DNA of 64,000 nt from Bacillus mycoides. Lineage in GTDB: Bacteria; Bacillota; Bacilli; Bacillales; Bacillaceae_G. A model generated the notes under the pieces. It was not told the origin of the DNA, did not search any database, and saw only the letters and a list, made by a program, of their open reading frames with translations. Position numbers and translations under genes: made by a program. Positions 35,647 to 43,815 of this stretch are shown here, in pieces; within the stretch, counting starts at the first letter, position 1, and each line of letters starts with the position of its first letter. The stretch spans positions 3,777,001-3,841,000 of the forward strand of contig NZ_CP036132.1 in assembly GCF_018742245.1 (NCBI RefSeq), in the 5' to 3' direction.

Positions 35647-36202
35647 AAAACCCACTCCTTTCCAAAATTAATTGAATCGCTTTTCTAGTAATAGGTGATC
35701 CTCTCTCCCATTCATCATTTCCGCACATCTTGCCAATATCACCGACCCCCACTATGACAGGAACATTCAGACCATCTAAACAATAAATCGTATCCCCACT
35801 AATCCTGCCAACTTCACCATCTGGGAGTCCAAATTTATCAACGCCATATTCTGTCAAATTCCCATTTCGATCTACACTTACATCTACACGCGCCCATTCC
35901 CAATGATGTGTATTAGATGCTACTGCTAAAATACCCAGTACATCAACTTGTTTATGTGTTGCGACATACTTTAACGCCTTTTCACCAGATCCTTCTCCTA
36001 TAAATCCGCTGTCATCAAACATGACAAATACAGGGTCATATGGCGTTTGCATAATAAGCTCAACAACTTTCTTCCCTGTCAATTTGGTCGGATTACTTTG
36101 CGATGCCGAAATACACCTTCCCCCAAATTCCTTTGTTAACAGCTCAATTGTCCGCTTTGCATATTCATCTCCATCTGTGACCAAAACAACCCTTCGTCTC
36201 AT
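35633..36202 (-). CDS. spoVAEA: Stage V sporulation protein AEA
   Basis: A 189-residue soluble protein of the SpoVA complex, starting [39 protein letters not shown] near residue 78 and [20 protein letters not shown] near 128 are family segments. It is exposed on the spore inner membrane and takes part in the dipicolinate channel apparatus. It lies five bases after spoVAEB and overlaps spoVAF. Confidence 0.92.
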   Translation of the reverse strand: MRRRVVLVTDGDEYAKRTIELLTKEFGGRCISASQSNPTKLTGKKVVELIMQTPYDPVFVMFDDSGFIGEGSGEKALKYVATHKQVDVLGILAVASNTHHWEWARVDVSVDRNGNLTEYGVDKFGLPDGEVGRISGDTIYCLDGLNVPVIVGVGDIGKMCGNDEWERGSPITRKAIQLILERSGFYDEA

Positions 36203-36207
36203 TTGAT

Positions 36208-36558
36208 TTATCCTTTCGGTTTACATATAAGTGCAACAAAAAATGAAAATAATATCGCTGCTGAAATCCCCGCAGACGTTAAGCTAAACATACCGATTCC
36301 AATTCCTAAATATCCATGTTTTTCTGCCGCATGCATTGCCCCATGCAATAGTGAGTGTCCAAAACTTGTAATAGGGACCGTTGCCCCAGCACCTGCAAAT
36401 TTTATAAGCTTATCGTACAATCCGAATCCGTCTAAAATAGCTCCGGCGACTACAAAAGTTGCCATTAAATGTGCCGGTGTTAACTTTGCGAAATCCAGTA
36501 ACACTTGTCCAATTACACAAATAGCTCCTCCTACAAGAAATGCGTATATAAAATCCAC
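36208..36558 (-). CDS. spoVAEB: Stage V sporulation protein AEB
   Basis: A 116-residue membrane protein with three or four helices, beginning [40 protein letters not shown] near residue 56 is the conserved SpoVAC/SpoVAE segment with the same GAG.A.VP..GF motif as spoVAC. Part of the inner-membrane channel that moves Ca-dipicolinate into the forespore and out during germination. It follows spoVAD by three bases. Confidence 0.93.
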   Translation of the reverse strand: MDFIYAFLVGGAICVIGQVLLDFAKLTPAHLMATFVVAGAILDGFGLYDKLIKFAGAGATVPITSFGHSLLHGAMHAAEKHGYLGIGIGMFSLTSAGISAAILFSFFVALICKPKG

Positions 36559-36561
36559 AAT

Positions 36562-37578
36562 TCACTCTCCTTTAACGCTTTCAAACACAACACCATGCGC
36601 AATCGTTGGAATCGTTTCCTTCTGTTGCATCATCATGGGGCTTAATAAAGCTCCAGTTGCAACGACAAAAATTCTTTGTAAATTCCCTTTTTGCATTTCA
36701 CGCAATAAATGGCCGTATGTTACAACAGCTGAACAAGCACAACCACTGCCCCCTGCAAACACTTCTTCTTGATTTGAATTGTAAATCATTAATCCACAAT
36801 CATTGTATACATTCCCCAAATCATACCCTTCCTCAAGTAAAAGTTGTTTCGCAATTGGTGTCCCAACAGCTGATAAATCACCAGTAACAATAAGATCATA
36901 ATCAGCTGCACTTCTTCTCAAATCTTCAAAATGCTGTTGAATTGTATGAGCAGCAGCTGGTGCCATCGCTGATCCCATATCTAAAGGATTAGCAATTCCT
37001 AAATCCTGTACTTTGCCGATTGTTGCTGCTGTTATTTTAATTGCACTCTCCTCATTGCTAATTAATATTGACCCTGCTCCGGTAACAGTTGAGTTTGCTG
37101 TCCCTGGCTTTTGTCCTCCGTATTCTGTTGGGTAACGAAATTGTCTTTCAGCCGTCGCATTATGACTACTTACTGTAGCTAAAATACGATTCGCAAATCC
37201 ACCATCTATAAAAGCTGATCCAACAGCCAAAGTTTCCATTGACGTCGCACAAGCGCTGAACATCCCTAAAAAAGGAATACCATACTCACGAGCAACGTAA
37301 TTTGCTGTCACTGTTTGGTTTAATAAATCTCCCGCTAAAAAGAAATCAATTTGTGATTTTTTTATATTCCCTTTTTGCATCGCTTGTTGAATTGAGTCTG
37401 ACATTAACCTTCGTTCAGCAAGTTCCCAGTTTTCCTCTCCGCAATGTAAGTCAGAATATGAAATATCAAAATCCTTTCCAAGAGGGCCTTCCGCTTCTTT
37501 CGGACCGACAGCAGTACCAGTTGCATTCACGAAGATATCATTTTGAAATACCCACGTTTGTTTTCCTGTCAATCTCAT
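36562..37578 (-). CDS. spoVAD: Stage V sporulation protein AD (dipicolinate-binding)
   Basis: A 338-residue protein with a thiolase-like (KAS III-like) fold that binds dipicolinic acid. FSACATSMETLAVG near residue 107 corresponds to the thiolase active-site cysteine loop, and GDLSAVGTPIAKQLLLEEGYD near 233 and GGSGCACSAVVTYGHLL near 277 are family segments. It is cytosolic-side or surface-associated at the spore inner membrane. It follows spoVAC by 13 bases with a GGAGGGA site. Confidence 0.95.
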   Translation of the reverse strand: MRLTGKQTWVFQNDIFVNATGTAVGPKEAEGPLGKDFDISYSDLHCGEENWELAERRLMSDSIQQAMQKGNIKKSQIDFFLAGDLLNQTVTANYVAREYGIPFLGMFSACATSMETLAVGSAFIDGGFANRILATVSSHNATAERQFRYPTEYGGQKPGTANSTVTGAGSILISNEESAIKITAATIGKVQDLGIANPLDMGSAMAPAAAHTIQQHFEDLRRSAADYDLIVTGDLSAVGTPIAKQLLLEEGYDLGNVYNDCGLMIYNSNQEEVFAGGSGCACSAVVTYGHLLREMQKGNLQRIFVVATGALLSPMMMQQKETIPTIAHGVVFESVKGE

Positions 37579-37591
37579 ATCTGTCCCTCCT

Positions 37592-38050
37592 TTAAGACAT
37601 TAAAATTTGAAATGTATATCTTATTAACCCGATAATGTATGCACCGACGACTCCAAATACAATGACACTTCCTGCAAGCTTAAACATGTTAGTAGCGATT
37701 CCTAGAACAATCCCTTCACTCCTATGTTCTAGTGCGGCACTCGCCATAGAATTCGCAAATCCAGTAACTGGTACTGCTGATCCCGCTCCAGAAAACTGCC
37801 CGATTTTATCATATACACCACACCCTGTTAAAATCGCCGACAATAAAACAAGCGTTGCAACTGTCGGATTTCCTGCCTCTTGTTCACTAAAGTGAAAATA
37901 ATGTATATAAAATTTCATCAATATTTCTCCGACTGTACAAATGAGCCCACCTACAAGAAATGCCTTCACACAATTTATGAAATAGTTCGGTTTTGGATGG
38001 TACTCCTTCACTTTATTTATGTAATCGTCCTTCAATTTTCGCCCTGCCAT
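37592..38050 (-). CDS. spoVAC: Stage V sporulation protein AC (channel subunit)
   Basis: A 152-residue membrane protein with about four helices. After a basic soluble start (MAGRKLKDDYINKVKEYHPK), CVKAFLVGGLICTVGEILMK begins the first helix, and GAGSAVPVTGFANSMASAAL near residue 90 is the conserved SpoVAC motif. In B. subtilis SpoVAC behaves as a mechanosensitive channel for dipicolinate. A strong TAGGAGG site precedes the ATG, 12 bases after spoVAB. Confidence 0.95.
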   Translation of the reverse strand: MAGRKLKDDYINKVKEYHPKPNYFINCVKAFLVGGLICTVGEILMKFYIHYFHFSEQEAGNPTVATLVLLSAILTGCGVYDKIGQFSGAGSAVPVTGFANSMASAALEHRSEGIVLGIATNMFKLAGSVIVFGVVGAYIIGLIRYTFQILMS

Positions 38051-38062
38051 ATATATTGCCTC

Positions 38063-38479
38063 CTACTTTACGAAATAAATCCAGTGAAACAATGAGCCTA
38101 TTACTTTTCCAAGTACAAGAGCAACGAGCAAAATAACAATTTTCCCCTCTACCCCTACCCGTTTCGCTAAAATAGGTAAAACGTTTAACACTTCCGTTAA
38201 CGCCGCAGCTAGCATCCCAATGAATGTGCCACAAAATAATCCTATTATTACGAGCCAATATTGCGACGTTTGAAATGTAATATTTTTCAAACTACACCAA
38301 GCCCCTGTTAAAGTACCTGCAATGACCGCCCACTCAAAATATTGAATATGCTTTCCACTTCTCGTTAATTGAGCTAAGCGCGGGATAATACCGAGAACAG
38401 CTAAAAATGCAACATATCCACTCCCTACAGCAATCCCTCCAGCTAAACCAATTAATACAACAAATGCACACTCAATCAT
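38063..38479 (-). CDS. spoVAB: Stage V sporulation protein AB
   Basis: A 138-residue membrane protein with four or more helices; GGIAVGSGYVAFLAVLGIIP near residue 13-32 is the family's diagnostic segment. I prefer ATG 38479 (MIECAFVVL), which overlaps the spoVAA stop (ATGATTGA) and gives the usual length of about 140, over the in-frame ATG at 38512 inside spoVAA. It is required for dipicolinate uptake in B. subtilis, but its own activity is unknown. Confidence 0.88.
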   Translation of the reverse strand: MIECAFVVLIGLAGGIAVGSGYVAFLAVLGIIPRLAQLTRSGKHIQYFEWAVIAGTLTGAWCSLKNITFQTSQYWLVIIGLFCGTFIGMLAAALTEVLNVLPILAKRVGVEGKIVILLVALVLGKVIGSLFHWIYFVK

Positions 38480-39092
38480 CAGCAATCTGTTTCGTATTAT
38501 CCCTATTTTCATGAACGATTACGTATTGATCGAGTGACTGCTGATATTGAAACATCTCAACTTCTAATGGGCTTGGCTCTTCATTAATGCGCTTTTGAAA
38601 TACATGATTAAAAAATAAAATCATGCCTAACCCAAGACCTAGTGAATATGGAATTTGAAATAAAAGCGGTTGCTCCTTAAATTCTCCAGTAATCATGTAA
38701 TATAACCGTTGGTGTACTTGTTGCATACTTACATCTTCATGGAAATAAATGATCGCAAGGGCCGCTCCAATGAAAAGTAACAACCATACAAGTCCGAAGA
38801 AAACCGGATGCACTTTCTTTTTTTCGTATATAATTTCAACAAGAGTTTGTCCAGATCCAAGTAAATTAATTTGTATATGTGCTATCTTTTGTTGAATAAT
38901 TTCAATCACTTTCATAACATCAATTACAACATGTGTTTTATCATGCGCTGTTATTTTGTAGACTATCTCATTCTGTAACGACTCAACTACAAAAGAATCT
39001 CCGGCAAGTTGAGCAACATCGCTCAGCTTTACTTCATACGTAGGAGACACTTTTAAGCGATTGCGCATTTTAATATAAATCGTTTGTTCCAA
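38472..39092 (-). CDS. spoVAA: Stage V sporulation protein AA
   Basis: A 206-residue protein with a soluble N-terminal region (about 1-85) and two membrane helices (about 96-115 and 140-162, near FFGLVWLLLFIGAALAIIYF and IPYSLGLGLGMILFFNHVF). It starts MEQTIYIKMRNRLKVSP. It is the first gene of the seven-gene spoVA operon. A sigma-G-type promoter lies 35 bases before the start (39127-39156), and a GGGGTGA site precedes the ATG. Confidence 0.92.
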   Translation of the reverse strand: MEQTIYIKMRNRLKVSPTYEVKLSDVAQLAGDSFVVESLQNEIVYKITAHDKTHVVIDVMKVIEIIQQKIAHIQINLLGSGQTLVEIIYEKKKVHPVFFGLVWLLLFIGAALAIIYFHEDVSMQQVHQRLYYMITGEFKEQPLLFQIPYSLGLGLGMILFFNHVFQKRINEEPSPLEVEMFQYQQSLDQYVIVHENRDNTKQIADD

Positions 39093-39126
39093 TTTTCATT
39101 CACCCCTTCACTCTTCCTCGTAGTTG

Positions 39127-39156
39127 TAGTATGGTTATTGGAATTTTTTCTAATAC
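39127..39156 (-). promoter_or_regulatory. Sigma-G-type promoter of the spoVA operon
   Basis: On the minus strand GTATT (39152-39156) and CATACTA (39127-39133) match the forespore pattern GNATR and CATnnTA with 18 bases between, ending 35 bases before spoVAA. In B. subtilis spoVA is sigma-G dependent. Confidence 0.55.
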
Positions 39157-39167
39157 AATTTTTTCAT

Positions 39168-39206
39168 AAAAAAAACATCTGTACCGTTTCGGTACAGATG
39201 TTTTTC
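39168..39206. terminator. Bidirectional terminator between metS-like ORF and spoVA
   Basis: ACATCTGTACCG pairs with CGGTACAGATGT with eight A residues on one side and five T residues on the other. It ends the metS-like transcript on the minus strand, upstream of the spoVA promoter. Confidence 0.85.
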
Positions 39207-39208
39207 AG

Positions 39209-39307
39209 CTACGCCTTTTTCTTAAATAAATTTGCAATACTTAATGCAAGTCCTCCCCAAATGACTACCATACCTATAACCATCATCATAATCGCTGATC
39301 CGCTCAT
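39209..39307 (-). CDS. MetS-like small subunit of a methionine/alanine symporter (orphan)
   Basis: A 32-residue protein, MSGSAIMMMVIGMVVIWGG followed by LALSIANLFKKKA: one membrane helix with a basic tail. This matches the methionine/alanine importer small-subunit family (MetS of the MetPS NSS transporter). Start is the second of two ATGs, seven bases from GAGGTG; the first, at 39310, is possible. No full NSS symporter gene is present; the adjacent ORF at 39364-39471 looks like its last transmembrane segment. It may assist a symporter encoded elsewhere. Confidence 0.65.
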   Translation of the reverse strand: MSGSAIMMMVIGMVVIWGGLALSIANLFKKKA

Positions 39308-39363
39308 CATGAAACACCTCGGTCCTTCCATTCTTTTTCAAGCTGGGCAGAGTCTGAATGTAT

Positions 39364-39471
39364 TTATGCATTCCATTTTTTCAAGCTAATGACTAGTGCA
39401 ACTATAAGAAACGCTGCCGCTATCGACCAACCGTACGCTAAAATAAAAAAATCGAATAGATAGCTATTCAT
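39364..39471 (-). CDS. 35-codon membrane ORF overlapping the sigF 3' end; possible symporter remnant
   Basis: Starting at an ATG overlapping the last codons of sigF, this frame reads MNSYLFDFFILAYGWSIAAA then FLIVALVISLKKWNA and stops. The YGW..AAAFLIVALVISLKKW part looks like the last transmembrane helix of a sodium:neurotransmitter-type symporter, which normally precedes metS. It is therefore either the 3' remnant of a lost symporter gene or a genuine tiny membrane protein coupled to sigF. No good ribosome binding site is seen, and the sigF terminator lies within it. Confidence is low that it is expressed. Confidence 0.35.
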   Translation of the reverse strand: MNSYLFDFFILAYGWSIAAAFLIVALVISLKKWNA

Positions 39472-39480
39472 CTATTCGAT
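39441..39480 (-). terminator. Terminator of the dacF-spoIIA-sigF operon
   Basis: ATCGAATAGAT (39451-39461) pairs with ATCTATTCGAT (39470-39480) and is followed on the minus strand by TTTTTTATTTTA. The stem includes the sigF stop codon. Confidence 0.85.
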
Positions 39481-40222
39481 CTTTCATCTGTTTTAATATT
39501 TTCTTTTCAAGTCTTGAAACTTGTACTTGCGAAATGCCTATGCGCTCCGCTACTTCTGATTGAGTTTGGTCTTTATAATAGCGCAAATACACAATTAGCC
39601 TTTCTCGTTCATCAAGTTCTCTAATTGCTTCTTTTAAAGCAATTTTATCAAACCATTTCGTTTCCGATTGATCTGCAATTTGATCTAAAATAGTAATTGG
39701 GTCTCCATCGTTTTCATACACAGTTTCATGTATCGACGAAGGAGCACGACTCGCTTCTTGCGCCAGAACAACTTCTTCCGGCGTTAGTTCAAGAGCCTCT
39801 GCTACCTCATTAATCGTTGGAGCCCTTCCAAATTCTTTCGAAAGCTCGTCTCTCATCTTTCGAACTTTGTTTCCTGTTTCTTTTAAAGATCTACTTACTT
39901 TCACTGATCCATCGTCACGTAAAAATCGTTGTATTTCACCGATAATCATTGGAACTGCATATGTTGAAAATTTCACGTCGAAAGATAAATCAAATTTATC
40001 TACCGATTTTAAGAGTCCAATACATCCAATTTGAAATAAATCGTCTGGTTCGTATCCTCGATTAAGAAATCGCTGCACAACCGACCATACGAGACGCATA
40101 TTACTTTGAACGATTGTATCTCTCGCTTGTTGATCTCCATCTTGACTCTTTTGAATTAACGCTTTTAGCTCGTGGTCCTTTAACTGAGGTTTCTTCTTCT
40201 CATTTCTGACCTCTATGTCCAT
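39464..40222 (-). CDS. sigF: RNA polymerase sigma factor, forespore-specific sigma-F
   Basis: A 252-residue sigma-70-family protein, the first forespore-specific sigma factor. MRLVWSVVQRFLNRGYEPDD and DLFQIGCIGLLKSVDKFD near residue 60 are region 2, KFSTYAVPMIIGEIQRFLRD near 85 regions 2.4-3, and SEVAERIGISQVQVSRLEKK near 220 the region 4 helix-turn-helix. It is held inactive by SpoIIAB until septation. Last gene of dacF-spoIIAA-spoIIAB-sigF, 12 bases after spoIIAB. Confidence 0.97.
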   Translation of the reverse strand: MDIEVRNEKKKPQLKDHELKALIQKSQDGDQQARDTIVQSNMRLVWSVVQRFLNRGYEPDDLFQIGCIGLLKSVDKFDLSFDVKFSTYAVPMIIGEIQRFLRDDGSVKVSRSLKETGNKVRKMRDELSKEFGRAPTINEVAEALELTPEEVVLAQEASRAPSSIHETVYENDGDPITILDQIADQSETKWFDKIALKEAIRELDERERLIVYLRYYKDQTQSEVAERIGISQVQVSRLEKKILKQMKDRIDE

Positions 40223-40234
40223 TGGCTATTCTCC

Positions 40235-40675
40235 TTAATTGCATAGAGCGTTACTATTTGATAAGTATTTTGTCAAATGGATTGTTGTCCCGAAAGATTC
40301 GTTTGAAATAACTTCTACTTCATCCATAAAATTTTCCATGATAGTAAATCCCATTCCGGAACGCTCTAATTCAGGTTTAGTTGTAAAAAGGGGTTGTCTT
40401 GCTTCATCTAAGTTAAAGATACCAATCCCTTCATCTCGAATCGTGAGTTTCACCATCGCTTCTTCCAAAATCACTGAAATATAAACAACACCTTCTGCAT
40501 TTCCTTCATACCCATGAATAATTGCATTTGTAACTGCTTCTGATACAACTGTTTTAATCTCTGTTAGTTCTTCCATCGTCGGGTCTAATTGCGCAATAAA
40601 AGCAGCTACCGTAACACGAGCAAATGATTCATTCTGACTTAACGCTGAAAATTGAAGGTTCATTTCATTTCTCAT
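40235..40675 (-). CDS. spoIIAB: Anti-sigma-F factor and SpoIIAA kinase
   Basis: A 146-residue GHKL ATPase that binds sigma-F and phosphorylates SpoIIAA. The N box ([14 protein letters not shown] near residue 45), G1 box ([10 protein letters not shown] near 78) and G2 box ([16 protein letters not shown] near 105) are intact. It starts one base after the spoIIAA stop, consistent with coupled, balanced synthesis. The length matches B. subtilis. Confidence 0.97.
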
Positions 40676-41026
40676 CTATGCCACCCCCAACGTCGCGAGC
40701 GCATGCGCTTCACTTTCTTCTAAACGAACAATTTTGAATAGACCTGACATTTCAAATAAACGTTTAACAGGCGGTGAAATTGCACAGACAACCATCTCTC
40801 CACCTAATCCCTTTACATGTTTATATCGGCCTAATATAACGCCTAAACCTGAACTATCCATAAATGTTAAGTTCTCTAGGCTCAAAACAATATGATGAAC
40901 ACCATGTGTCTCAATCATATCTGTTACTTTCGTTCGCAACTCTTCAGCAGTATGATGATCTAATTCACCCTCTAGCCTCACACATAAGACGTCACGTTTT
41001 ACTTCTAAATGCATGGAAAGACTCAC
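40676..41026 (-). CDS. spoIIAA: Anti-sigma-F factor antagonist
   Basis: A 116-residue STAS-domain protein. In [18 protein letters not shown] near residue 55 the phosphorylated serine (Ser58 of the family) is present. Unphosphorylated it releases sigma-F from SpoIIAB; SpoIIE dephosphorylates it in the forespore. AAGGAGGAA precedes the GTG/ATG start region, and a sigma-H-type promoter lies about 40 bases upstream, so the spoIIA genes can be expressed before dacF. Confidence 0.97.
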
Positions 41027-41067
41027 ACGATTTCCTCCTTATGCTCAAACTTTACTCTTTAACATAA

Positions 41068-41097
41068 GATTTTCGTGATATAAAACAAGAATCCTTC
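41068..41097 (-). promoter_or_regulatory. Sigma-H-type promoter of spoIIAA-spoIIAB-sigF
   Basis: On the minus strand GAAGGATTC (41089-41097) and ACGAAAATC (41068-41076), 12 bases apart, fit the sigma-H pattern RNAGGAWWW and RNNGAATWW. The spoIIA operon is sigma-H dependent in B. subtilis. Confidence 0.65.
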
Positions 41098-41191
41098 CTA
41101 CTGACAAAAGAAGAACTATTTCGTCATAAAGTGAAACCTTTCAGCAATTATCCCCGTAAATACGAACAGAAAAGCGGCAAAATTTTCACCG

Positions 41192-42382
41192 CTATTTTGA
41201 TGTTGAAAACATCCCAAAGCTTCGTTTAAATAACTCCCACCAGCTCGCTGCCTCAACATCTTCTTTCGCTACAATTGTTTGTTTTAATAAAACATCTTTA
41301 TCTCTTTTAATAACAAGTGTGCCAAGTGCATCACCTTTTTTAATCGGTGCCTTCACTTTCTTTTCAGCAATCACTTCTTGTTTAACTTTGTCCATATTTT
41401 CGCCCTTCTTCATAAGAAGAGACACATTGTCTGACGCAACTAAATCTACTTTTTCTTCCTTACCTTTTCCTACTTGTACAGTCTTAATTTTTTCGCCACG
41501 TGTATACAATTTCTTTGTCATATATTGACCAAATGCATAATCAAGCAGCTTCGTTACTTGATTGTTCCGTTCTTTTGAAGTAGGTGCTCCCATAACAACT
41601 GAAATGACACGCATTCCATTTTTTTCAGCTGATGCTGTTAAACAATATTTCGCTTCCGTCGTAAATCCCGTTTTCACTCCATCTACTCCAGGATAAAAAC
41701 GTACTAGCTTATTCGTATTAACGAGCCAAAATTTCTTATCCGTATTTTCACGTAAATAGTCTTCATATTTACCTGTATATTTTCGAATAAGTGGATACTT
41801 CATCAATTCTTTCGCCATAATAGCCATATCATTCGCTGTGGAATAATGATCTTTCGCCGGGAGACCTGTCGGATTTTGAAAATGTGTATTTTTCAGTCCT
41901 AAATCTTTCGCTTTTTTGTTCATCATATTTACGAATCCTTCTTCTGAACCAGCGATATGCTCGGCCACTGCAACAGATGCATCATTTCCAGATGCAATTG
42001 CAATACCCTTTAACATTTCATTTACAGTCATCTCTTCCCCAGGCTCTAGAAAGATTTGTGATCCACCCATTGAAGCTGCGTGTTCACTCGCTCTCACTTT
42101 ATCTGTCAGTTTTAATTTTCCTTTTTCAACTTGTTCCATAATTAAAAGCATTGTCATAATCTTTGTCATACTAGCAGGTGGTAACTTTTCATTCGGATTT
42201 TTATCAAACAAAACTTTACCTGTATCTTGCTCAATTACGATCGCTGACGACGCTTGTTCCGCTAACTTCGGCGCGGTCTCTTCTGTTTTCTCCTGCTTCG
42301 TTTTCTCAGATTGCGCAAAACTAACTGAAGTACCAGAAAGCAATAACATGAAACAAACAAGTATTCCAAAAACTCGCTTCAT
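41192..42382 (-). CDS. dacF: D-alanyl-D-alanine carboxypeptidase DacF
   Basis: A 396-residue low-molecular-mass penicillin-binding protein made in the forespore, trimming peptidoglycan cross-links for the spore cortex. A signal peptide (residues 1-23, ending SFAQS) is followed by the D-Ala-D-Ala carboxypeptidase motifs: SMTK (SxxK) near 71, SGN in IASGNDASVA near 134, and KTG in VDGVKTGFTT near 241; the C-terminal PBP5-type domain and an amphipathic tail follow. It is read in the same direction as spoIIAA and ends 166 bases before it. A sigma-F-like promoter is at 42410-42439. Confidence 0.93.
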   Translation of the reverse strand: MKRVFGILVCFMLLLSGTSVSFAQSEKTKQEKTEETAPKLAEQASSAIVIEQDTGKVLFDKNPNEKLPPASMTKIMTMLLIMEQVEKGKLKLTDKVRASEHAASMGGSQIFLEPGEEMTVNEMLKGIAIASGNDASVAVAEHIAGSEEGFVNMMNKKAKDLGLKNTHFQNPTGLPAKDHYSTANDMAIMAKELMKYPLIRKYTGKYEDYLRENTDKKFWLVNTNKLVRFYPGVDGVKTGFTTEAKYCLTASAEKNGMRVISVVMGAPTSKERNNQVTKLLDYAFGQYMTKKLYTRGEKIKTVQVGKGKEEKVDLVASDNVSLLMKKGENMDKVKQEVIAEKKVKAPIKKGDALGTLVIKRDKDVLLKQTIVAKEDVEAASWWELFKRSFGMFSTSK

Positions 42383-42409
42383 GACTAACCCTCCATTCTA
42401 TATCAAACC

Positions 42410-42439
42410 TATTTTTTCCAATTTATTCATTTTTAATAC
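42410..42439 (-). promoter_or_regulatory. Sigma-F-type promoter of dacF
   Basis: On the minus strand GTATT (42435-42439) and GGAAAAAATA (42410-42419) with 15 bases between match the sigma-F pattern. The -10 ends 27 bases before the dacF ATG. Confidence 0.6.
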
Positions 42440-42461
42440 CATATTTTTCTATTATTTTCAG

Positions 42462-42524
42462 TTGACAAATAAATTCATTACTTATATTGTATTAAGTGTA
42501 TTACACACAGTAGTACACTTAATA
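42462..42524 (+). promoter_or_regulatory. Promoter and YtrA-type operator of the ABC transporter operon
   Basis: TTGACA (42462-42467) and TATTGT (42485-42490) are 17 bases apart. Immediately after, TATTAAGTGTA (42490-42500) and TACACTTAATA (42514-42524) form an 11-base-pair dyad. The core AGTGTA, 13 bases, TACACT is the operator described for the GntR-family repressor YtrA, here encoded by the first gene. Confidence 0.85.
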
Positions 42525-42548
42525 CTCATCAGGAAGGAGACATTGCTC

Positions 42549-42968
42549 TTGCATATTCAACTTGATCCAAGAAGCAACACTCCGATATGGGAACAAATTG
42601 TTCAAAATATAAAAGAGCTCGTACTAAAAAACATGTTAGCTCCAAGCGATAAGCTTCCTTCTGTACGCGAGCTTGCTTCTTTGCTCGTTATAAATCCAAA
42701 TACAGTAAGTAAAGCTTATCAAGAATTAGAGCGACAAGGGATTATTGAAACATTACGAGGAAAAGGAACATTTGTAGCCCAATCGATTACCCCAACATTA
42801 GACGAAAGGAAAATCGCTATGGTTGAAAAACAATTTCATCAATTATTACTAGAAGCCTCTTATCTTGGGATTACGAAAGATAAAATTCACGATTGGATAG
42901 ATTCATACTATAAAGAGATTGGAGGAAATACAGATGCTGAAAGTGACAAACTTGAAGAAAACAATTGA
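42549..42968 (+). CDS. YtrA-type GntR-family repressor
   Basis: A 139-residue small GntR regulator: winged helix at residues about 10-75 (TPIWEQIVQNIKELVLKNML, then LPSVRELASLLVINPNTVSKAYQELERQGII) and a short helical dimerisation tail (KQFHQLLLEASYLGITKDKI). This is the YtrA subfamily, which controls ABC transporters responding to cell-wall antibiotics or acetoin. The start is TTG at 42549, nine bases after AAGGAGA. It overlaps the ATPase gene by 35 bases. Its operator lies just upstream, so autoregulation is likely. Confidence 0.85.
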   Translation: MHIQLDPRSNTPIWEQIVQNIKELVLKNMLAPSDKLPSVRELASLLVINPNTVSKAYQELERQGIIETLRGKGTFVAQSITPTLDERKIAMVEKQFHQLLLEASYLGITKDKIHDWIDSYYKEIGGNTDAESDKLEENN

Positions 42969-43815
42969 TAACCAAACGATTTTAGACGATGTTTCTTTCA
43001 CATTACAAAAAGGTAGTATCGTCGGATTGCTCGGAAGAAACGGCGCAGGGAAAACAACTTTATTACGAACGATGGTCGGCATTTTAGACCCCGATGAAGG
43101 AACTGTTACATATGAGGATACAGATGTTCATAAGCATCCTGAAATTAAACAAAAAATTGTATACGTTCCAGATTCTACTAACATATTAACCGGATATACA
43201 GTGAAGGAAATCGTGAAGTTTTATAAAGCAGTTTATACAGCATTTGATGAACAATATTTTTATGAAATATTAGAACGTTTTAATTTACCAAACAAACGTA
43301 TTCGTAGTTACTCAAAAGGAATGAAAGCACTGCTTGCGATCATTTTAGCTTTCGCTGCAAAAGCAGAATATATCATTTTAGATGAACCGACAAACGGACT
43401 TGATCCTATCGTTAAAAGACAGATTCTACAATTTCTCGTTGAAGAAGTAGCAGAAAAAGAAATTACAATTTTCATCTCCACTCACCATTTAGATGAAGTT
43501 GAAAAAATTGCCGATACAATCATTATTTTAAAAGGACATACAGTAGATTCTATTACATCACTAGATGATGCAAAATCACAATTTGCTAAAGTCCAAGTTG
43601 CTTACGAACGATCACTACCTCAAAAACTAGAAAACTTAAGCAATATTAAAATATTAAATCAAACAGGAAAAGTATATACAATCTTAATTGAGGGAAATGT
43701 GGCTACAACACTGGAGAAGTTCTATAAAGAGCAACCAATACTCATTGAAGAATTAACAATGTCACTGGAAGATGTCTTTGTTACAACACTTGAGGAGGAT
43801 GGGTATGTTTCATAA
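42934..43815 (+). CDS. ABC transporter ATP-binding protein (YtrB-like)
   Basis: A 293-residue ATPase. Walker A is GRNGAGKTT near residue 36, the signature is SYSKGMKALLAIILA near 128 (SKGM, a YtrB-type variant of LSGGQ), Walker B is YIILDEPTNG near 151, and the switch histidine is in STHHLDEV near 187. A C-terminal domain (about 215-293) follows as in DrrA/YtrB types. It starts at ATG 42934 behind GGAGG and overlaps the repressor gene. It should energise the three permeases encoded downstream. Confidence 0.9.
   Translation: MLKVTNLKKTIDNQTILDDVSFTLQKGSIVGLLGRNGAGKTTLLRTMVGILDPDEGTVTYEDTDVHKHPEIKQKIVYVPDSTNILTGYTVKEIVKFYKAVYTAFDEQYFYEILERFNLPNKRIRSYSKGMKALLAIILAFAAKAEYIILDEPTNGLDPIVKRQILQFLVEEVAEKEITIFISTHHLDEVEKIADTIIILKGHTVDSITSLDDAKSQFAKVQVAYERSLPQKLENLSNIKILNQTGKVYTILIEGNVATTLEKFYKEQPILIEELTMSLEDVFVTTLEEDGYVS

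Noticed and set aside
36203..36772. 189-codon plus-strand frame across spoVAEB and spoVAD
   Set aside because: It is antisense to two well-conserved sporulation genes and has no ribosome binding site.
41126..41137. ATAAAGTGAAAC upstream of spoIIAA resembling a bcr1 end
   Set aside because: Similarity stops after 12 bases and no other end is present; probably chance.
41916..42548. Long N-terminal extension of the YtrA-type regulator
   Set aside because: It runs antisense to dacF and through the promoter and operator; the GntR domain begins at TTG 42549 with a good ribosome binding site.
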